The translations under genes and the position numbers were made by a program. From Pseudoduganella guangdongensis (GTDB lineage Bacteria; Pseudomonadota; Gammaproteobacteria; Burkholderiales; Burkholderiaceae_D), in contig NZ_WWCJ01000005.1 in the NCBI RefSeq assembly GCF_009857475.1, forward strand, positions 62,001 to 126,000: a stretch of DNA of 64,000 nucleotides. The letters are read 5' to 3'. Of this stretch, positions 42,381 to 51,533 are shown piece by piece (position 1 is the stretch's first letter; each line of letters starts with the position of its first letter). The notes beneath the pieces are model-generated. The model did not search any database. It was not told where the DNA came from and saw nothing but the letters and a program-made list of their open reading frames with translations.

Positions 42381-45200
42381 TCAGCCGGTGTTGCGCAAGC
42401 CGGCGGCGACGCCGTTGATGGAGAGGTGGATGCCGCGATTGACGCGCGGGTCAGCCTTCTCCTGTTCATTACCCAGCGCGCGGCGGCGCTTGATCAGTTC
42501 CACCTGCAAGTGGTTGAGCGGGTCGAGGTAAGGGAAGCGGTTGGTGATCGAACGCGCCAGCAGCGGATTGCCTGCCAGGCGGTCCTGGCGGCCGGTGATC
42601 GATTCCAGGCATTCGAGGGTGTGGTGGTATTCCTCGGTGATGCGCTTGAAGATGCGTTCACGCAGTTCCTTGTCCGTTACCAGCTCGGCGTAGCGCGAGG
42701 CGATCGCCAGGTCGGTCTTGGCCAGCACCATGTCCATATTGGAGAGCAGGGTGGCGAAGAACGGCCAGTGCTGGAACATGTCGCGCAGCTGCGCCACGCG
42801 TTCCTCGCGCGGGCCGGCAGCGATCCAGGCGCCGATGGCGGAGCCGAAACCGTACCAGCCCGGCAGCAGCAGGCGGCATTGGCCCCAGCTGAAGCCCCAT
42901 GGAATGGCACGCAAGTCTTCGATGCGGCGCGTGGATTTACGCGAGGCCGGGCGCGAGCCGAGGTTCAGTTCCGCGATTTCCGCAATCGGCGTGGCCGAGA
43001 AGAAGTAGTCGGTGAAGCCCGGGGTCTCGTACACCAGGTTGCGGTAAGCCCTGTAGGCCAGTTCGGAAATCTCGCCCATCACGGCTTCGAATCCGGCCAG
43101 GCGCGGGCCGTGGCAGGCGTCGGCCGGCGGCGGCATCAGGCTTGCCTCCAGGGTGGCCGAGACCAGCAGCTCCAGGTTGCGGCGGCCGATTTCGGCGTTG
43201 GAGAACTTGGAGGCGATGATTTCGCCCTGTTCGGTCAGGCGCAGCTGGCCGTTGACGGTGCCTTTCGGCTGCGCCAGGATGGCCTCGTGGCTTGGGCCGC
43301 CGCCGCGGCCGACGGTGCCGCCGCGGCCATGGAACAGGCGCAGTTTGACACCGGCCTTGGCGAAGACTTCCACCAGGCCCAGTTCCGCCTTGTACAGCTC
43401 CCAGTTGGAGGTCAGGAAACCGCCGTCCTTGTTGGAGTCGGAGTAGCCCAGCATGACTTCCTGGATCTGGCCCTGCTTTTCGATCAGCGCCTTCACCAGC
43501 GGCACGGCCATCAGCGCTTCCATGATGCCGGCGGCGCGCTGCAGGTCGGGGATGGTTTCGAACAGCGGGATCACCATCAGGTCGGACGTGCGTTCGCCTT
43601 CCGCATTCACGCGCAGCAGGCCGGTTTCCTGCTGCAGCACGAATACTTCCAGCAGGTCGGACACGGTCTCGGTGTGCGAGATGATGTAGTTGCGGATGGC
43701 GCGCTTGCCGTAGCGCTGGCGGATATCGCGCGCGGTGCGCAGGATGCTCAGTTCAGAGGTGGTCTCATCCGAGTACTCAATATAGGGCGAGTACAGCAGG
43801 CGTGGTTGCGCTAACTCGGCCAGCAGCAATTTGACCTTGGCATCCTCGTCGAGCGAGGCGTAATCGGCCTGCGCGCCGGCTTTGGCGAACAGCTCGGCCA
43901 GCACGCGCTCGTGGATATCCGACGACTGGCGCATGTCGAGCGACGCCAGGTGGAAACCGAAGATATCGGCGGCGCGCTTGAGGGTGGTCAGGCGCGGGCG
44001 GGCCAGCACCGCGCCGTGGTTGGCGTCCAGCGATTCGATCAGCACCTGCAGGTCGGCCGAGAAGTCGGCCGGGCAGGGGTAAGGCTCGGCGTGGCCGACT
44101 TCCTTGCGCAGGATATTGGTCGCGCCCAGGGCGCGCGCGGTGCTCGCCAGGCGGGCGTAGATGCCGATCAGGGCGCGCCGGTACGGCTCGTCCGAGCGGT
44201 GGTCGGAGGTGTCGGTGGAGGCGTCGGACAGCGCTTGCAGCGCCGGCGAACAGCCGATCATCAGGGTCGACACCGACAGCTCGGCGCCCAGCGCGTGGGT
44301 TTCGTCGAGGTAGAAGTCGAGGATGGTGGTGGCCTGGCGCTCCAGCGCGTGCTGCATGGTGCCGGCGTTGACGTTCGGGTTGCCGTCGCGGTCACCGCCG
44401 ATCCAGCTGCCCATCTGCACATACGACGCATCGATGGCGGCCGGTGCGGCGCCAAAGTGTTCGGCGATCTCGGACTCGATATCGTCGTACAGCGCCGGCA
44501 GCTCGCGCAGGAAGGTGATGCGGTAGTAGGACAGGGCATTGTCGATCTCGTCCGCCACGGTCAGCTTGGAGTAGCGCAGCATGCGCGTCTGCCACAGCGT
44601 GGCGATGCGGGCGCGCAGCATGTGCAGGTTGGCGTTGCGTTCCTTCGGCGTGAGCGGCAGGTCGCGCTGGGCCAGCAGGCGGGCGATGTCGTGCTCCGCA
44701 TCCAGGATGGACTTGCGCTGCACCTCGGTCGGGTGGGCGGTCAGGACGGGGGAGATCAGGGCTTCTTTAAAGAAGCTGGTCACGGTGTCGAGTCCGACGC
44801 CGGATTCTTTCAGCTTGTCGAGTGCAAAGCTGATGCTGCCTTTTTGCGGCGCCGAGCCGGCCAGCAAGTGGGCGCGGCGGCGGCGGATGTGGTGCTGGTC
44901 TTCCGCAATATTGGCCAGGTGCGAGAAATAAGAGAAGGCGCGCACTACCGTGATGGTTTGCTCGCGCGTCAGGATCTTGAGCATGCCGTCCAGTTCCTTG
45001 GCAGCGCCGGCGTCAGCTTCGCGGCGGAAGCGTACGGCGGTCTGGCGGATGGTCTCGACAACGGCGAAGACTTCCTCGCCCTCCTGCTCCCGCAGGACAT
45101 CGCCCAGCAGGCGGCCCAGCAGGCGGATATCTTCTTTCAATGGCGCGTCTTTATCTGCGCTCTGGTGATGTTCGTCTGTTGCACTTACTTGATTTGCCAT
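42381..45200 (-). CDS. ppc: Phosphoenolpyruvate carboxylase
   Basis: A 939-residue anaplerotic enzyme forming oxaloacetate from PEP and bicarbonate. Catalytic motifs are intact: VLTAHPTEVQRK (His), GSWIGGDRDGNPNV, the flexible loop FHGRGGTVGRGGGPS, and the C-terminal RNTG allosteric end (GLRNTG). Length matches proteobacterial Ppc (880-940). Divergent from the haem biosynthesis operon. Confidence 0.97.
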   Translation of the reverse strand: MANQVSATDEHHQSADKDAPLKEDIRLLGRLLGDVLREQEGEEVFAVVETIRQTAVRFRREADAGAAKELDGMLKILTREQTITVVRAFSYFSHLANIAEDQHHIRRRRAHLLAGSAPQKGSISFALDKLKESGVGLDTVTSFFKEALISPVLTAHPTEVQRKSILDAEHDIARLLAQRDLPLTPKERNANLHMLRARIATLWQTRMLRYSKLTVADEIDNALSYYRITFLRELPALYDDIESEIAEHFGAAPAAIDASYVQMGSWIGGDRDGNPNVNAGTMQHALERQATTILDFYLDETHALGAELSVSTLMIGCSPALQALSDASTDTSDHRSDEPYRRALIGIYARLASTARALGATNILRKEVGHAEPYPCPADFSADLQVLIESLDANHGAVLARPRLTTLKRAADIFGFHLASLDMRQSSDIHERVLAELFAKAGAQADYASLDEDAKVKLLLAELAQPRLLYSPYIEYSDETTSELSILRTARDIRQRYGKRAIRNYIISHTETVSDLLEVFVLQQETGLLRVNAEGERTSDLMVIPLFETIPDLQRAAGIMEALMAVPLVKALIEKQGQIQEVMLGYSDSNKDGGFLTSNWELYKAELGLVEVFAKAGVKLRLFHGRGGTVGRGGGPSHEAILAQPKGTVNGQLRLTEQGEIIASKFSNAEIGRRNLELLVSATLEASLMPPPADACHGPRLAGFEAVMGEISELAYRAYRNLVYETPGFTDYFFSATPIAEIAELNLGSRPASRKSTRRIEDLRAIPWGFSWGQCRLLLPGWYGFGSAIGAWIAAGPREERVAQLRDMFQHWPFFATLLSNMDMVLAKTDLAIASRYAELVTDKELRERIFKRITEEYHHTLECLESITGRQDRLAGNPLLARSITNRFPYLDPLNHLQVELIKRRRALGNEQEKADPRVNRGIHLSINGVAAGLRNTG

Positions 45201-45274
45201 AGTTAATCAGTCAAAAGATAAGAATGGTCGTGCAAAAGGCTTGTGGCCACGGTCTGCATAGAGGGCGCACATGC

Positions 45275-45280
45275 TAGAAT
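45275..45280 (+). promoter_or_regulatory. Extended -10 box of the hem operon
   Basis: TGCTAGAAT forms an extended -10 (TGn then TAGAAT) between divergent ppc and hemC. A reading-frame extension of hemC would start inside this box, which argues for the downstream start used here. Confidence 0.5.
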
Positions 45281-45366
45281 TTGTGGTCCTAATCATGCGC
45301 AATGAACTGGTGAACGCCGGTTTGGCGCTAGCAACAGCGAAAGAACTGGTCTTGAATACTCCCGAA

Positions 45367-46350
45367 ATGGCCCAACAGCTCCCTTCCAAATTGGTGATCG
45401 CATCGCGCGAAAGCCGCCTCGCCATGTGGCAGGCGGAGCATGTTCGCGCGCGCTTGTCTTTATTATATCCGCAGTGCAGCATTGAGATCCTGGGCATGAC
45501 AACCCGGGGCGACCAGATCCTCGACCGCGCCCTGTCCAAGGTCGGCGGCAAGGGCCTGTTTGTGAAGGAACTGGAAGTGGCGATGGAGGAAGGCCGCGCT
45601 GATTTGGCTGTCCATTCGCTGAAAGACGTGCCGATGGAGCTGCCGGAGGGCTTTACCCTGGCGGCGGTGCTGGAGCGCGAAGATCCGCGCGATGCCTTCG
45701 TCTCCAACGATTATGCTTCGCTGGCCGAATTGCCGGCGGGGGCGATTGTCGGCACCAGCAGCCTGCGCCGCCAGGCCCTGATTTCGGCGCGTTACCCGCA
45801 CCTGGTGATCAAGCCGCTGCGCGGCAACCTGGATACCCGCCTGGGCAAGCTGGATCGCGGCGACTACGCGGCGATTATCCTGGCGGCCGCCGGCCTGAAG
45901 CGTCTTGGCCTGCCGCAGCGCATCAAATCGCTGCTGTCGCCGGAGGATTCGCTGCCGGCCGCAGGGCAGGGGGCGATGGCGATTGAAATCGCCGAACGTA
46001 AGGATGGCCTGGACCTGAAAGCGATCCTGGCGCCGCTGAACGACCTGCCGACGGCGCAGGCGGTGGCGGCGGAGCGCAAGGTGTCGAAGGTGTTTGGCGG
46101 CTCCTGCCAAGTGCCGCTGGCGGCTTTCGCCACGGTTGAAGGCGGCCAGATGCACCTGCGCGCCATGGTGGCGACGCCGGATGGCACCCGTGTCGCGCGC
46201 GCTGAAGTCCATGGCGCGGCGGTGGATGCGGAGGTGCTGGGCGCGGCCGTGGCAGAGCAGTTGCGGACGCAGGATGCGGAGGCGATCCTTGCCGTTTGCG
46301 CCGCTGAACAGGCGGATGGGATGAACCCTAACGCTGCGCCGTCGGCATAG
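45367..46350 (+). CDS. hemC: Porphobilinogen deaminase (hydroxymethylbilane synthase)
   Basis: A 327-residue enzyme polymerising four porphobilinogens to hydroxymethylbilane. [19 protein letters not shown] at the start, [31 protein letters not shown], and the cofactor Cys in [11 protein letters not shown] near 243 are all conserved. ATG 45367 is used because it gives the family N-terminus; in-frame starts at 45295 and 45271 also exist, the latter overlapping the -10 box. First gene of hemC-hemD-hemX-hemY. Confidence 0.95.
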   Translation: MAQQLPSKLVIASRESRLAMWQAEHVRARLSLLYPQCSIEILGMTTRGDQILDRALSKVGGKGLFVKELEVAMEEGRADLAVHSLKDVPMELPEGFTLAAVLEREDPRDAFVSNDYASLAELPAGAIVGTSSLRRQALISARYPHLVIKPLRGNLDTRLGKLDRGDYAAIILAAAGLKRLGLPQRIKSLLSPEDSLPAAGQGAMAIEIAERKDGLDLKAILAPLNDLPTAQAVAAERKVSKVFGGSCQVPLAAFATVEGGQMHLRAMVATPDGTRVARAEVHGAAVDAEVLGAAVAEQLRTQDAEAILAVCAAEQADGMNPNAAPSA

Positions 46351-46398
46351 ATGGCCGTTTCAGCGCTTTCAGTGGTTTCCCGGCGTTACAGGTTCTAA

Positions 46399-47163
46399 AT
46401 GCACCGCCCCGTCATCCTCACCCGCCCGATTGCGCAGGCCGAGCCCCTGGCCGGCCGCATCCGCGCCCTTGGGCGAGAGGTTGAGGTATTGCCCTTGCTC
46501 GAAATCAGCCCGCTGCCCGACCAGGCGCCTCTGCGCAACGTGCTGGCGTCGCTGGCCACCTACCACCTGGTGGCCTTCGTCTCCCCCAACGCCATCGACG
46601 CCGCCTTCGCCCACATCGCAAGCTGGCCAGAGGGGCTGCGCGCGGCCGTGGTCGGGGAGGGCAGCCGGCAAGCGCTGCTCGCGAAAGGCGTCCCCACCAG
46701 CCAGATCGCCAGCCCCGCCGACCCCGCTCACAGCGACACCGAACACCTGCTGCAGGTGCTCGACCTGCCTGCCCTGCGCGGCGCCAGAGTGCTGCTCGTG
46801 CGCGGCGAATCCGGCCGCGAGCTGATGGCCGACTCCTTCCGCGCCGCCGGCGCCGAGGTCACGCTGCTGCCGGCCTACCGCCGCGCCGTGCCCGAACTGA
46901 CGCCCGCGCTGGCCCAGCGCCTGCCAGCCCTGCTGGCCGCCGACGCCGACTGGATCATCACCAGCTCCGAAGCCCTGCGCGGCCTGGCAGGCTTGCTACG
47001 GCAATTAAACAATGCTAATTTAGTTGCGTCCATGCAACACCAACACCTGATCGTGCCCCACTCGCGCATTGCCGACACGGCACGCGAAATGGGGTGCCAA
47101 AATGTGACCCTTACAGGTTCAGGCGACGAACGAGTGCTCGCCGCGTTACAATCACGTCCATGA
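46399..47163 (+). CDS. hemD: Uroporphyrinogen-III synthase
   Basis: A 254-residue cyclase of the haem/sirohaem pathway. HemD sequences diverge widely, but VILTRPIAQAEPLAGRIRALG, FVSPNAIDAAF, VVGEGSRQAL, ARVLLVRGESGRELMADSFRAAGAEV and the TSSEALRGL loop are recognisable in order. Its position between hemC and hemX and a four-base overlap with hemX support the call. Confidence 0.93.
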   Translation: MHRPVILTRPIAQAEPLAGRIRALGREVEVLPLLEISPLPDQAPLRNVLASLATYHLVAFVSPNAIDAAFAHIASWPEGLRAAVVGEGSRQALLAKGVPTSQIASPADPAHSDTEHLLQVLDLPALRGARVLLVRGESGRELMADSFRAAGAEVTLLPAYRRAVPELTPALAQRLPALLAADADWIITSSEALRGLAGLLRQLNNANLVASMQHQHLIVPHSRIADTAREMGCQNVTLTGSGDERVLAALQSRP

Positions 47164-48329
47164 ACGATTTGCCTAATCAAACAGACAACAAAGACGCCCC
47201 GCCAAACCCGCAAGTTACGCCGGCCGTCGACACCCCTCCAGCCGCTCCAGCCACGCCCGCGAACCCGCCGGCTGCGGAGCGCGACGCCTTCCGCCAACCG
47301 CTGACGATTGCGGTGGTGGTGCTTGGCATCCTGCTGGCCGCGCAAGCCTTCTATTCCAAGAACCAGGTGTTCCGCCTGCGCGAGGAAATGGCGCGCCGCC
47401 TGCAGCAGGGCGATTCGCTGAACGGCCAGACCAGCCAGCTGGCCAAGGGCGTGCAGGAAACCACGCGCGAGATCCAGCTCAAGATCGGCGTGCTGGAAAA
47501 CCGCCAGCAGGAAGCCCAGGCGCAGCAAATGGCGCTGGAGCAGTTGTACAACGACATGTCGAAGAACCGCGACGAGTGGGCGCTGGCCGAGATCGAGCAA
47601 GTGCTGTCCACCGCCAGCCAGCAGCTGCAACTGGCCGGCAACGTGCCGGGCGCGCTGATCGCGCTGCAGAACGCCGACCGCAGCCTGTCGCGCTCCGACA
47701 AGCCGCAATTCATCACCATCCGCCGCGCCATCGCCAAGGATATCGAACGCCTGAAGGCGCTGCCGAACGTCGACTCGGTCGGCCTGGCGGTGCGCCTGGA
47801 TAACGTGATCGCCCAGGTCGACGGCCTGCCGATGATGTCCGACGCCAAGCCGACGCCGGCCGCGCCGCCGCTGCGCAAATCGCACGCGCCAGCCAAGGCC
47901 AAAGGCAAGGACGCCGCTTCCGCGCCCGTGGTGGCGGAGGAAGAGGGCTGGGGCAGCCGCGCCAAGGCCGTGTGGCAGGACTGGAGCAGCGAAATGTGGG
48001 CCGAAGTCTCGACCCTGGTGCGCGTGCGCCGCGTTGATAATCCGGACGCGATCATGATGGCGCCGGAAGAAGCCTACTTCCTGCGCGAGAACCTGAAGCT
48101 GCGCCTGCTGAACGCCCGCATGGCCCTGCTGTCGCGCAATGAAGCCACCTTCCGCGCCGACCTGCTGGCCGCGCAGGAATCGCTGGCCAAGTACTTCGAC
48201 ACCAAGACGCGCCAGACCCAGACCGCGCAGCAATTGCTGCGCCAACTGCAAGGCAGCAACCTGTCGATCGAGATGCCGACGCTGGCCGATAGCCTGAACG
48301 CCGTCCGTAACTACAAGGCGAAGCCATAA
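47160..48329 (+). CDS. hemX: HemX-like inner-membrane protein
   Basis: A 389-residue protein of the HemX family (sometimes annotated uroporphyrin-III C-methyltransferase, but lacking the SAM-methyltransferase domain). A Pro/Ala-rich cytoplasmic leader precedes one transmembrane helix (LTIAVVVLGILLAAQAFYSK near 46-65), then a coiled coil (about 70-135) and a helical periplasmic domain ending EMPTLADSLNAVRNYK. It overlaps hemD (ATGA) and hemY (TAATG), so the four genes form one operon. Its exact role is not established. Confidence 0.93.
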   Translation: MNDLPNQTDNKDAPPNPQVTPAVDTPPAAPATPANPPAAERDAFRQPLTIAVVVLGILLAAQAFYSKNQVFRLREEMARRLQQGDSLNGQTSQLAKGVQETTREIQLKIGVLENRQQEAQAQQMALEQLYNDMSKNRDEWALAEIEQVLSTASQQLQLAGNVPGALIALQNADRSLSRSDKPQFITIRRAIAKDIERLKALPNVDSVGLAVRLDNVIAQVDGLPMMSDAKPTPAAPPLRKSHAPAKAKGKDAASAPVVAEEEGWGSRAKAVWQDWSSEMWAEVSTLVRVRRVDNPDAIMMAPEEAYFLRENLKLRLLNARMALLSRNEATFRADLLAAQESLAKYFDTKTRQTQTAQQLLRQLQGSNLSIEMPTLADSLNAVRNYKAKP

Positions 48330-49525
48330 TGCGTCTCTTTATCTGGCTCGTTGTGATGATGGCTGCGGCCATCGGTATCGCCGTGACGGCACGCTTCAAC
48401 CCGGGTAATGTGGTGCTGTTCTACCCGCCGTACCGGGTGGACCTGTCGCTCAACTTCTTCATGGTGCTGCTGGTTGCGGCATTCCTGCTGGTGTACTTCA
48501 TGGTGCGCGCCTTCAACGCCACCGTGAATATGCCGCGCAAGGTGGCCGCCTACCGCCAGCACAAGCGTGAACGCGACGGCAATAAAGGCCTGCGCGACGC
48601 TCTGAAAGCGCTGTTCGAAGGCCGTTTCGGCCACGCCGAGAAGGCCGCCCTGCGCGCGGCGGAGCTGCCGGAAAACGCCGGCGTCGCGGCCCTGATCGGC
48701 GCCCGCGCCGCGCACCGCATGCGCCAGCAAGCGCGCCGCGACCAGTGGCTGGCCCGCATCGCCAGCGACAACGGCATGAAAACCGCGCGCCTGATGACCA
48801 TGACCGAACTGCTGGTGGACGACCACCAGCCGGAAGCGGCGCTGGAAGCGGTGCGCGAACTGAATGCCAGCGGCACCCGCCACATCCACGCCCTGCAATG
48901 GTCGCTCAAGGCCGAACAGCAAGCCAAGAACTGGCCGGAAGTGCTGCGCCTGGTGCGCCTGCTGGACAAGCACAAGGCCCTGCATCCAGCCCTGTCGGCG
49001 CGCCTGCGCGAGCTGGCTTACGACGACCTGCTGGCCGATAACGCGCACGATGCGGAATCGCTGCAGCGCGTCTGGGTCACCATCCCGACGACGGACCGCA
49101 TCAAGCCCTTCGTCGCCTGCCGCGCCGCCACCGCACTGAATGCGCGCGGCCTGCACGACGAAGCGCGCGTGGTGTGCGAAGAAGCGCTGGCCGCCAACTG
49201 GGACGACCGCGTGGTGCGCGCCTACCGCGACGCCGCCGCCCCGGCTGGCTCCTCCGCGCTGCTGGTGCAGATCGAGCACTGCGAAGGTTGGGTACGCGAG
49301 CGCCCGAACGACGCCGAACTGGCGCTGACCCTGGGTTCCCTGTGCCTGAAGCAGAAGCTGTGGGGCAAGGCGCAGCGCTACCTGGAGCAGGCCCTGTCCG
49401 ACGCCTCCGAACCGCGCATGGTGCGCGAATCCCACCTCAAGCTGGCCCAGTTGCACGAAGCACTGACCCAGCCGGAAGAAGCGGCGAACCACTATCGCCA
49501 GTGCGCCTTAGCGACTATCCTGTAA
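48329..49525 (+). CDS. hemY: HemY-like membrane protein with TPR repeats
   Basis: A 398-residue protein with two N-terminal transmembrane helices (about 3-21 and 41-61) and a long helical TPR-like domain (HAEKAALRAAELPENAGVAALIGARAAHRM, PEAALEAVRELNASG). This is proteobacterial HemY, associated with late haem biosynthesis or its regulation, not the protoporphyrinogen oxidase that shares the name in Gram-positives. Last gene of the hem operon. Confidence 0.93.
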   Translation: MRLFIWLVVMMAAAIGIAVTARFNPGNVVLFYPPYRVDLSLNFFMVLLVAAFLLVYFMVRAFNATVNMPRKVAAYRQHKRERDGNKGLRDALKALFEGRFGHAEKAALRAAELPENAGVAALIGARAAHRMRQQARRDQWLARIASDNGMKTARLMTMTELLVDDHQPEAALEAVRELNASGTRHIHALQWSLKAEQQAKNWPEVLRLVRLLDKHKALHPALSARLRELAYDDLLADNAHDAESLQRVWVTIPTTDRIKPFVACRAATALNARGLHDEARVVCEEALAANWDDRVVRAYRDAAAPAGSSALLVQIEHCEGWVRERPNDAELALTLGSLCLKQKLWGKAQRYLEQALSDASEPRMVRESHLKLAQLHEALTQPEEAANHYRQCALATIL

Positions 49526-49530
49526 TTTCC

Positions 49531-49551
49531 GGGCGGGCCCAAAACCCGCCC
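49531..49551. repeat. GGGCGGG/CCCGCCC hairpin
   Basis: Perfect seven-base inverted repeat (49531-49537, 49545-49551) with CCCAAAA loop, six bases after the hemY stop, followed by TACAGGC and a TATAAT at 49559-49564 that may drive ppa. It has no T-run. It resembles short dispersed hairpins common in proteobacterial genomes. Confidence 0.6.
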
Positions 49552-49606
49552 TACAGGCTATAATTGCAAGGTTCTACTGATTAAAATGCATTAACCGAGG
49601 AAAAAC

Positions 49607-50149
49607 ATGAGCCTGAACAAAGTACCGGCCGGTAAAGACCTGCCGAACGATTTCAACGTCATTATCGAGATCCCAATGAACGCGGATCCGATCAAGTACG
49701 AAGTGGACAAAGAATCCGGCGCCATCTTCGTCGACCGTTTCATGGGCACTGCCATGCATTACCCATGCAACTACGGCTACATCCCGAACACCTTGTCCGA
49801 CGACGGCGATCCAGTCGACGTGCTGGTCATCACCCCATTCCCGCTGATCCCAGGCGTGGTGGTGCGTTGCCGCGCCATCGGCGTCCTGAAGATGACCGAC
49901 GAAGCCGGCCAGGATGCAAAAGTGCTGGCAGTGCCGGTCGATAAGATCCTGCCGATCTACAAGCACTGGCAGAAGCCGGAAGACCTGCAAGACCTGCGCC
50001 TGCAGCAGATCCAGCACTTCTTCGAGCACTACAAAGACCTGGAGCCAGGCAAGTGGGTCAAGGTTGAAGGCTGGTACGGCCCGGAAGAGGCCAAGAAGGA
50101 AATCATGCACGGCGTTGAGCAGGGCAAGAAGCAGGACGCTGGCGTATAA
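49607..50149 (+). CDS. ppa: Inorganic pyrophosphatase (family I)
   Basis: A 180-residue soluble Mg-dependent enzyme hydrolysing PPi to phosphate. [14 protein letters not shown], the signature DGDPVDVLV (three Asp ligands) and [15 protein letters not shown] are conserved, and length matches E. coli Ppa (176). Clear Shine-Dalgarno GAGGAAA. Own promoter (TATAAT at 49559) and a terminator follow. Confidence 0.97.
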   Translation: MSLNKVPAGKDLPNDFNVIIEIPMNADPIKYEVDKESGAIFVDRFMGTAMHYPCNYGYIPNTLSDDGDPVDVLVITPFPLIPGVVVRCRAIGVLKMTDEAGQDAKVLAVPVDKILPIYKHWQKPEDLQDLRLQQIQHFFEHYKDLEPGKWVKVEGWYGPEEAKKEIMHGVEQGKKQDAGV

Positions 50150-50171
50150 GCCCCATTCCTGTTTAAGCAAA

Positions 50172-50206
50172 GAGCGCGCAAGCCCGCAAGGCTGCGCGCT
50201 TTTTAT
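50172..50206 (+). terminator. Intrinsic terminator of ppa
   Basis: AGCGCGCAAGCC (one bulged A) pairs with GGCTGCGCGCT, CGCAA loop, followed by TTTTATTTG. Begins about 23 bases after the ppa stop. Confidence 0.88.
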
Positions 50207-50218
50207 TTGCCTGCCAGC

Positions 50219-50234
50219 GCAACCTTTTGGTTGC
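50219..50234. promoter_or_regulatory. Operator 1, GCAACC-N4-GGTTGC palindrome
   Basis: Perfect six-base inverted repeat GCAACC/GGTTGC around TTTT, overlapping the -35 box of the SRPBCC-ArsR operon. Same half-sites as operator 2. Probable target of the ArsR regulator encoded by the operon's third gene. Confidence 0.75.
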
Positions 50235-50259
50235 ATTTATCCGGGCCGCGTCCTAAGAT
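50231..50259 (+). promoter_or_regulatory. Promoter of the SRPBCC-ArsR operon
   Basis: -35 TTGCAT (50231-50236), 17-base spacer, -10 TAAGAT (50254-50259). Transcription would begin about 50266, within operator 2. The two operators flank the promoter. Confidence 0.65.
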
Positions 50260-50265
50260 GGTGAT

Positions 50266-50281
50266 GCAACCATTTGGTTGC
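50266..50281. promoter_or_regulatory. Operator 2, GCAACC-N4-GGTTGC palindrome
   Basis: Perfect inverted repeat around ATTT, 47 bases centre to centre from operator 1, covering the predicted transcription start. Confidence 0.75.
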
Positions 50282-50300
50282 TCATTGTGGGAGATGCGAA

Positions 50301-50762
50301 ATGGAACATTTTCAGCAGGACCTCAACATCGCAACAAAGCCCGAATCGGTGTACGCCGCCCTTACCACGATCGACGGCCTGCGCGGCTGGTGGACCCAGG
50401 AATGCGACGGCGCGGCCGGCGTCGGCCAGACGATCCACTTCCGTTTTGGCAGCTGCTTCAAGGACATGCGCGTAGCCAGCCTGCAACCGGGGCGTGAAGT
50501 ACGCTGGCACTGTACGCGGGCGCATATCGACGTGACCGGGATCGCGCACCACGCCGAGTGGCTCGGCACCGAGCCGGTATTCACGCTGACGCCTGACGGC
50601 AAGGGTGGCACCGACCTGCATTTTGAGCACCACGGCCTGCTGCCATCGCTGGAATGCTATGGCATTTGCCTCCAGGGCTGGCAACACTTCCTCGCCAGTT
50701 TGCGGCAATATGCGGAAACCGGCACGGGCACCCCGTATATCAAAGAAAGGGAAGCAGCATGA
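50301..50762 (+). CDS. SRPBCC (START-like) domain protein
   Basis: A 153-residue cytoplasmic protein with the hydrophobic-ligand SRPBCC/AHSA1 fold: IATKPESVYAALTTIDGLRGWWTQECDG at the start, then F-x-F strands and a long C-terminal helix GWQHFLASLRQYAETG. Ligand unknown. ATG 50301 has GGGAGA six bases upstream. It overlaps the next gene by ATGA. Confidence 0.88.
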   Translation: MEHFQQDLNIATKPESVYAALTTIDGLRGWWTQECDGAAGVGQTIHFRFGSCFKDMRVASLQPGREVRWHCTRAHIDVTGIAHHAEWLGTEPVFTLTPDGKGGTDLHFEHHGLLPSLECYGICLQGWQHFLASLRQYAETGTGTPYIKEREAA

Positions 50763-51217
50763 GCGATACAGATCGCGTCGAACGCAGCATCGTAATTAAT
50801 GCGCCGCGCGCACGCGTGTGGCGTGCCTTGTCGAGCGCCGAGGAGTTTGGCGCATGGTTCGGCGCCAACCTGGCCGGCCAGCACTTCACGCCGGGCCAGC
50901 GCGTGCGCGGCAACTTCACCCACCCCGAGCACAGTGCCTATGCCTTCGACGCCGTGATTGAACGGATGGAGGAGCCGCAACTGCTGTCCTACCGCTGGGT
51001 GCCGTACCCGATCGACCCGGCGGCCGACCTGGTGAACGACGAGCCGACCCTGGTCACCTTCACGCTGCGCGAGGCCCCGGGCAACGCCACCCTGCTGACA
51101 GTGGTGGAGAGCGGCTTTGACAAACTGCCTGCGCAGCGTCGCGCGAAGGCCTTCCAGATGCATTCGCAGGGATGGGAAGCACAGTTGGAGAACATCAAGC
51201 GCCATGCGAGCAAGTGA
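50759..51217 (+). CDS. SRPBCC domain protein (AHSA1-like)
   Basis: A 152-residue protein of the same fold: RSIVINAPRARVWRALSSAEEFGAWFGANLAG, then VIERMEEPQLLSYRWVPY and a terminal helix GWEAQLENIKRHASK. In many bacteria such AHSA1 genes pair with an ArsR regulator. It overlaps both neighbours, so three products are coupled. Ligand and reaction are unknown. Confidence 0.88.
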   Translation: MSDTDRVERSIVINAPRARVWRALSSAEEFGAWFGANLAGQHFTPGQRVRGNFTHPEHSAYAFDAVIERMEEPQLLSYRWVPYPIDPAADLVNDEPTLVTFTLREAPGNATLLTVVESGFDKLPAQRRAKAFQMHSQGWEAQLENIKRHASK

Positions 51218-51533
51218 AGAAAAGCTGGCGCCGGTGTTCGCCGCGCTGGGCGACCCGACCCGGCTCAAGCTGGTGGCCCAGCTGTGCGCGGGCGGCGCGC
51301 ATTCGATCACCCACCTCACGCAAAGCACCGAGATCAGCCGCCAGGGTGTGACCAAGCACCTTGGCGTGCTGGCCGAGGCCGGTCTGGTGCGCGATATCCG
51401 CGTCGGGCGCGAACGCCTGTGGCAGCTGGAGCCGGACCGCATCGAGGAAGCGCGCGCATCGCTGGAAGCCATCGGCCGCCAGTGGGAACAGGCGCTGCAA
51501 CGCCTCAAGCGCTTTGTGGAAAAGGACGCCTAG
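51204..51533 (+). CDS. ArsR-family transcriptional regulator
   Basis: A 109-residue winged-helix repressor: FAALGDPTRLKLVAQLCAGGAHSI, recognition helix TEISRQGVTKHLGVLAEAGLVRD, wing VGRERLWQLEP. No metal-binding Cys pair is seen, so it is of the non-metal group usually linked to SRPBCC genes. Starts 14 bases inside the previous gene. Probably binds the two GCAACC-N4-GGTTGC sites upstream of the operon. Confidence 0.92.
   Translation: MRASEEKLAPVFAALGDPTRLKLVAQLCAGGAHSITHLTQSTEISRQGVTKHLGVLAEAGLVRDIRVGRERLWQLEPDRIEEARASLEAIGRQWEQALQRLKRFVEKDA

Noticed and set aside
47160..48329. Uroporphyrinogen-III C-methyltransferase
   Set aside because: The product lacks the SAM-binding domain; it is a one-helix coiled-coil HemX.
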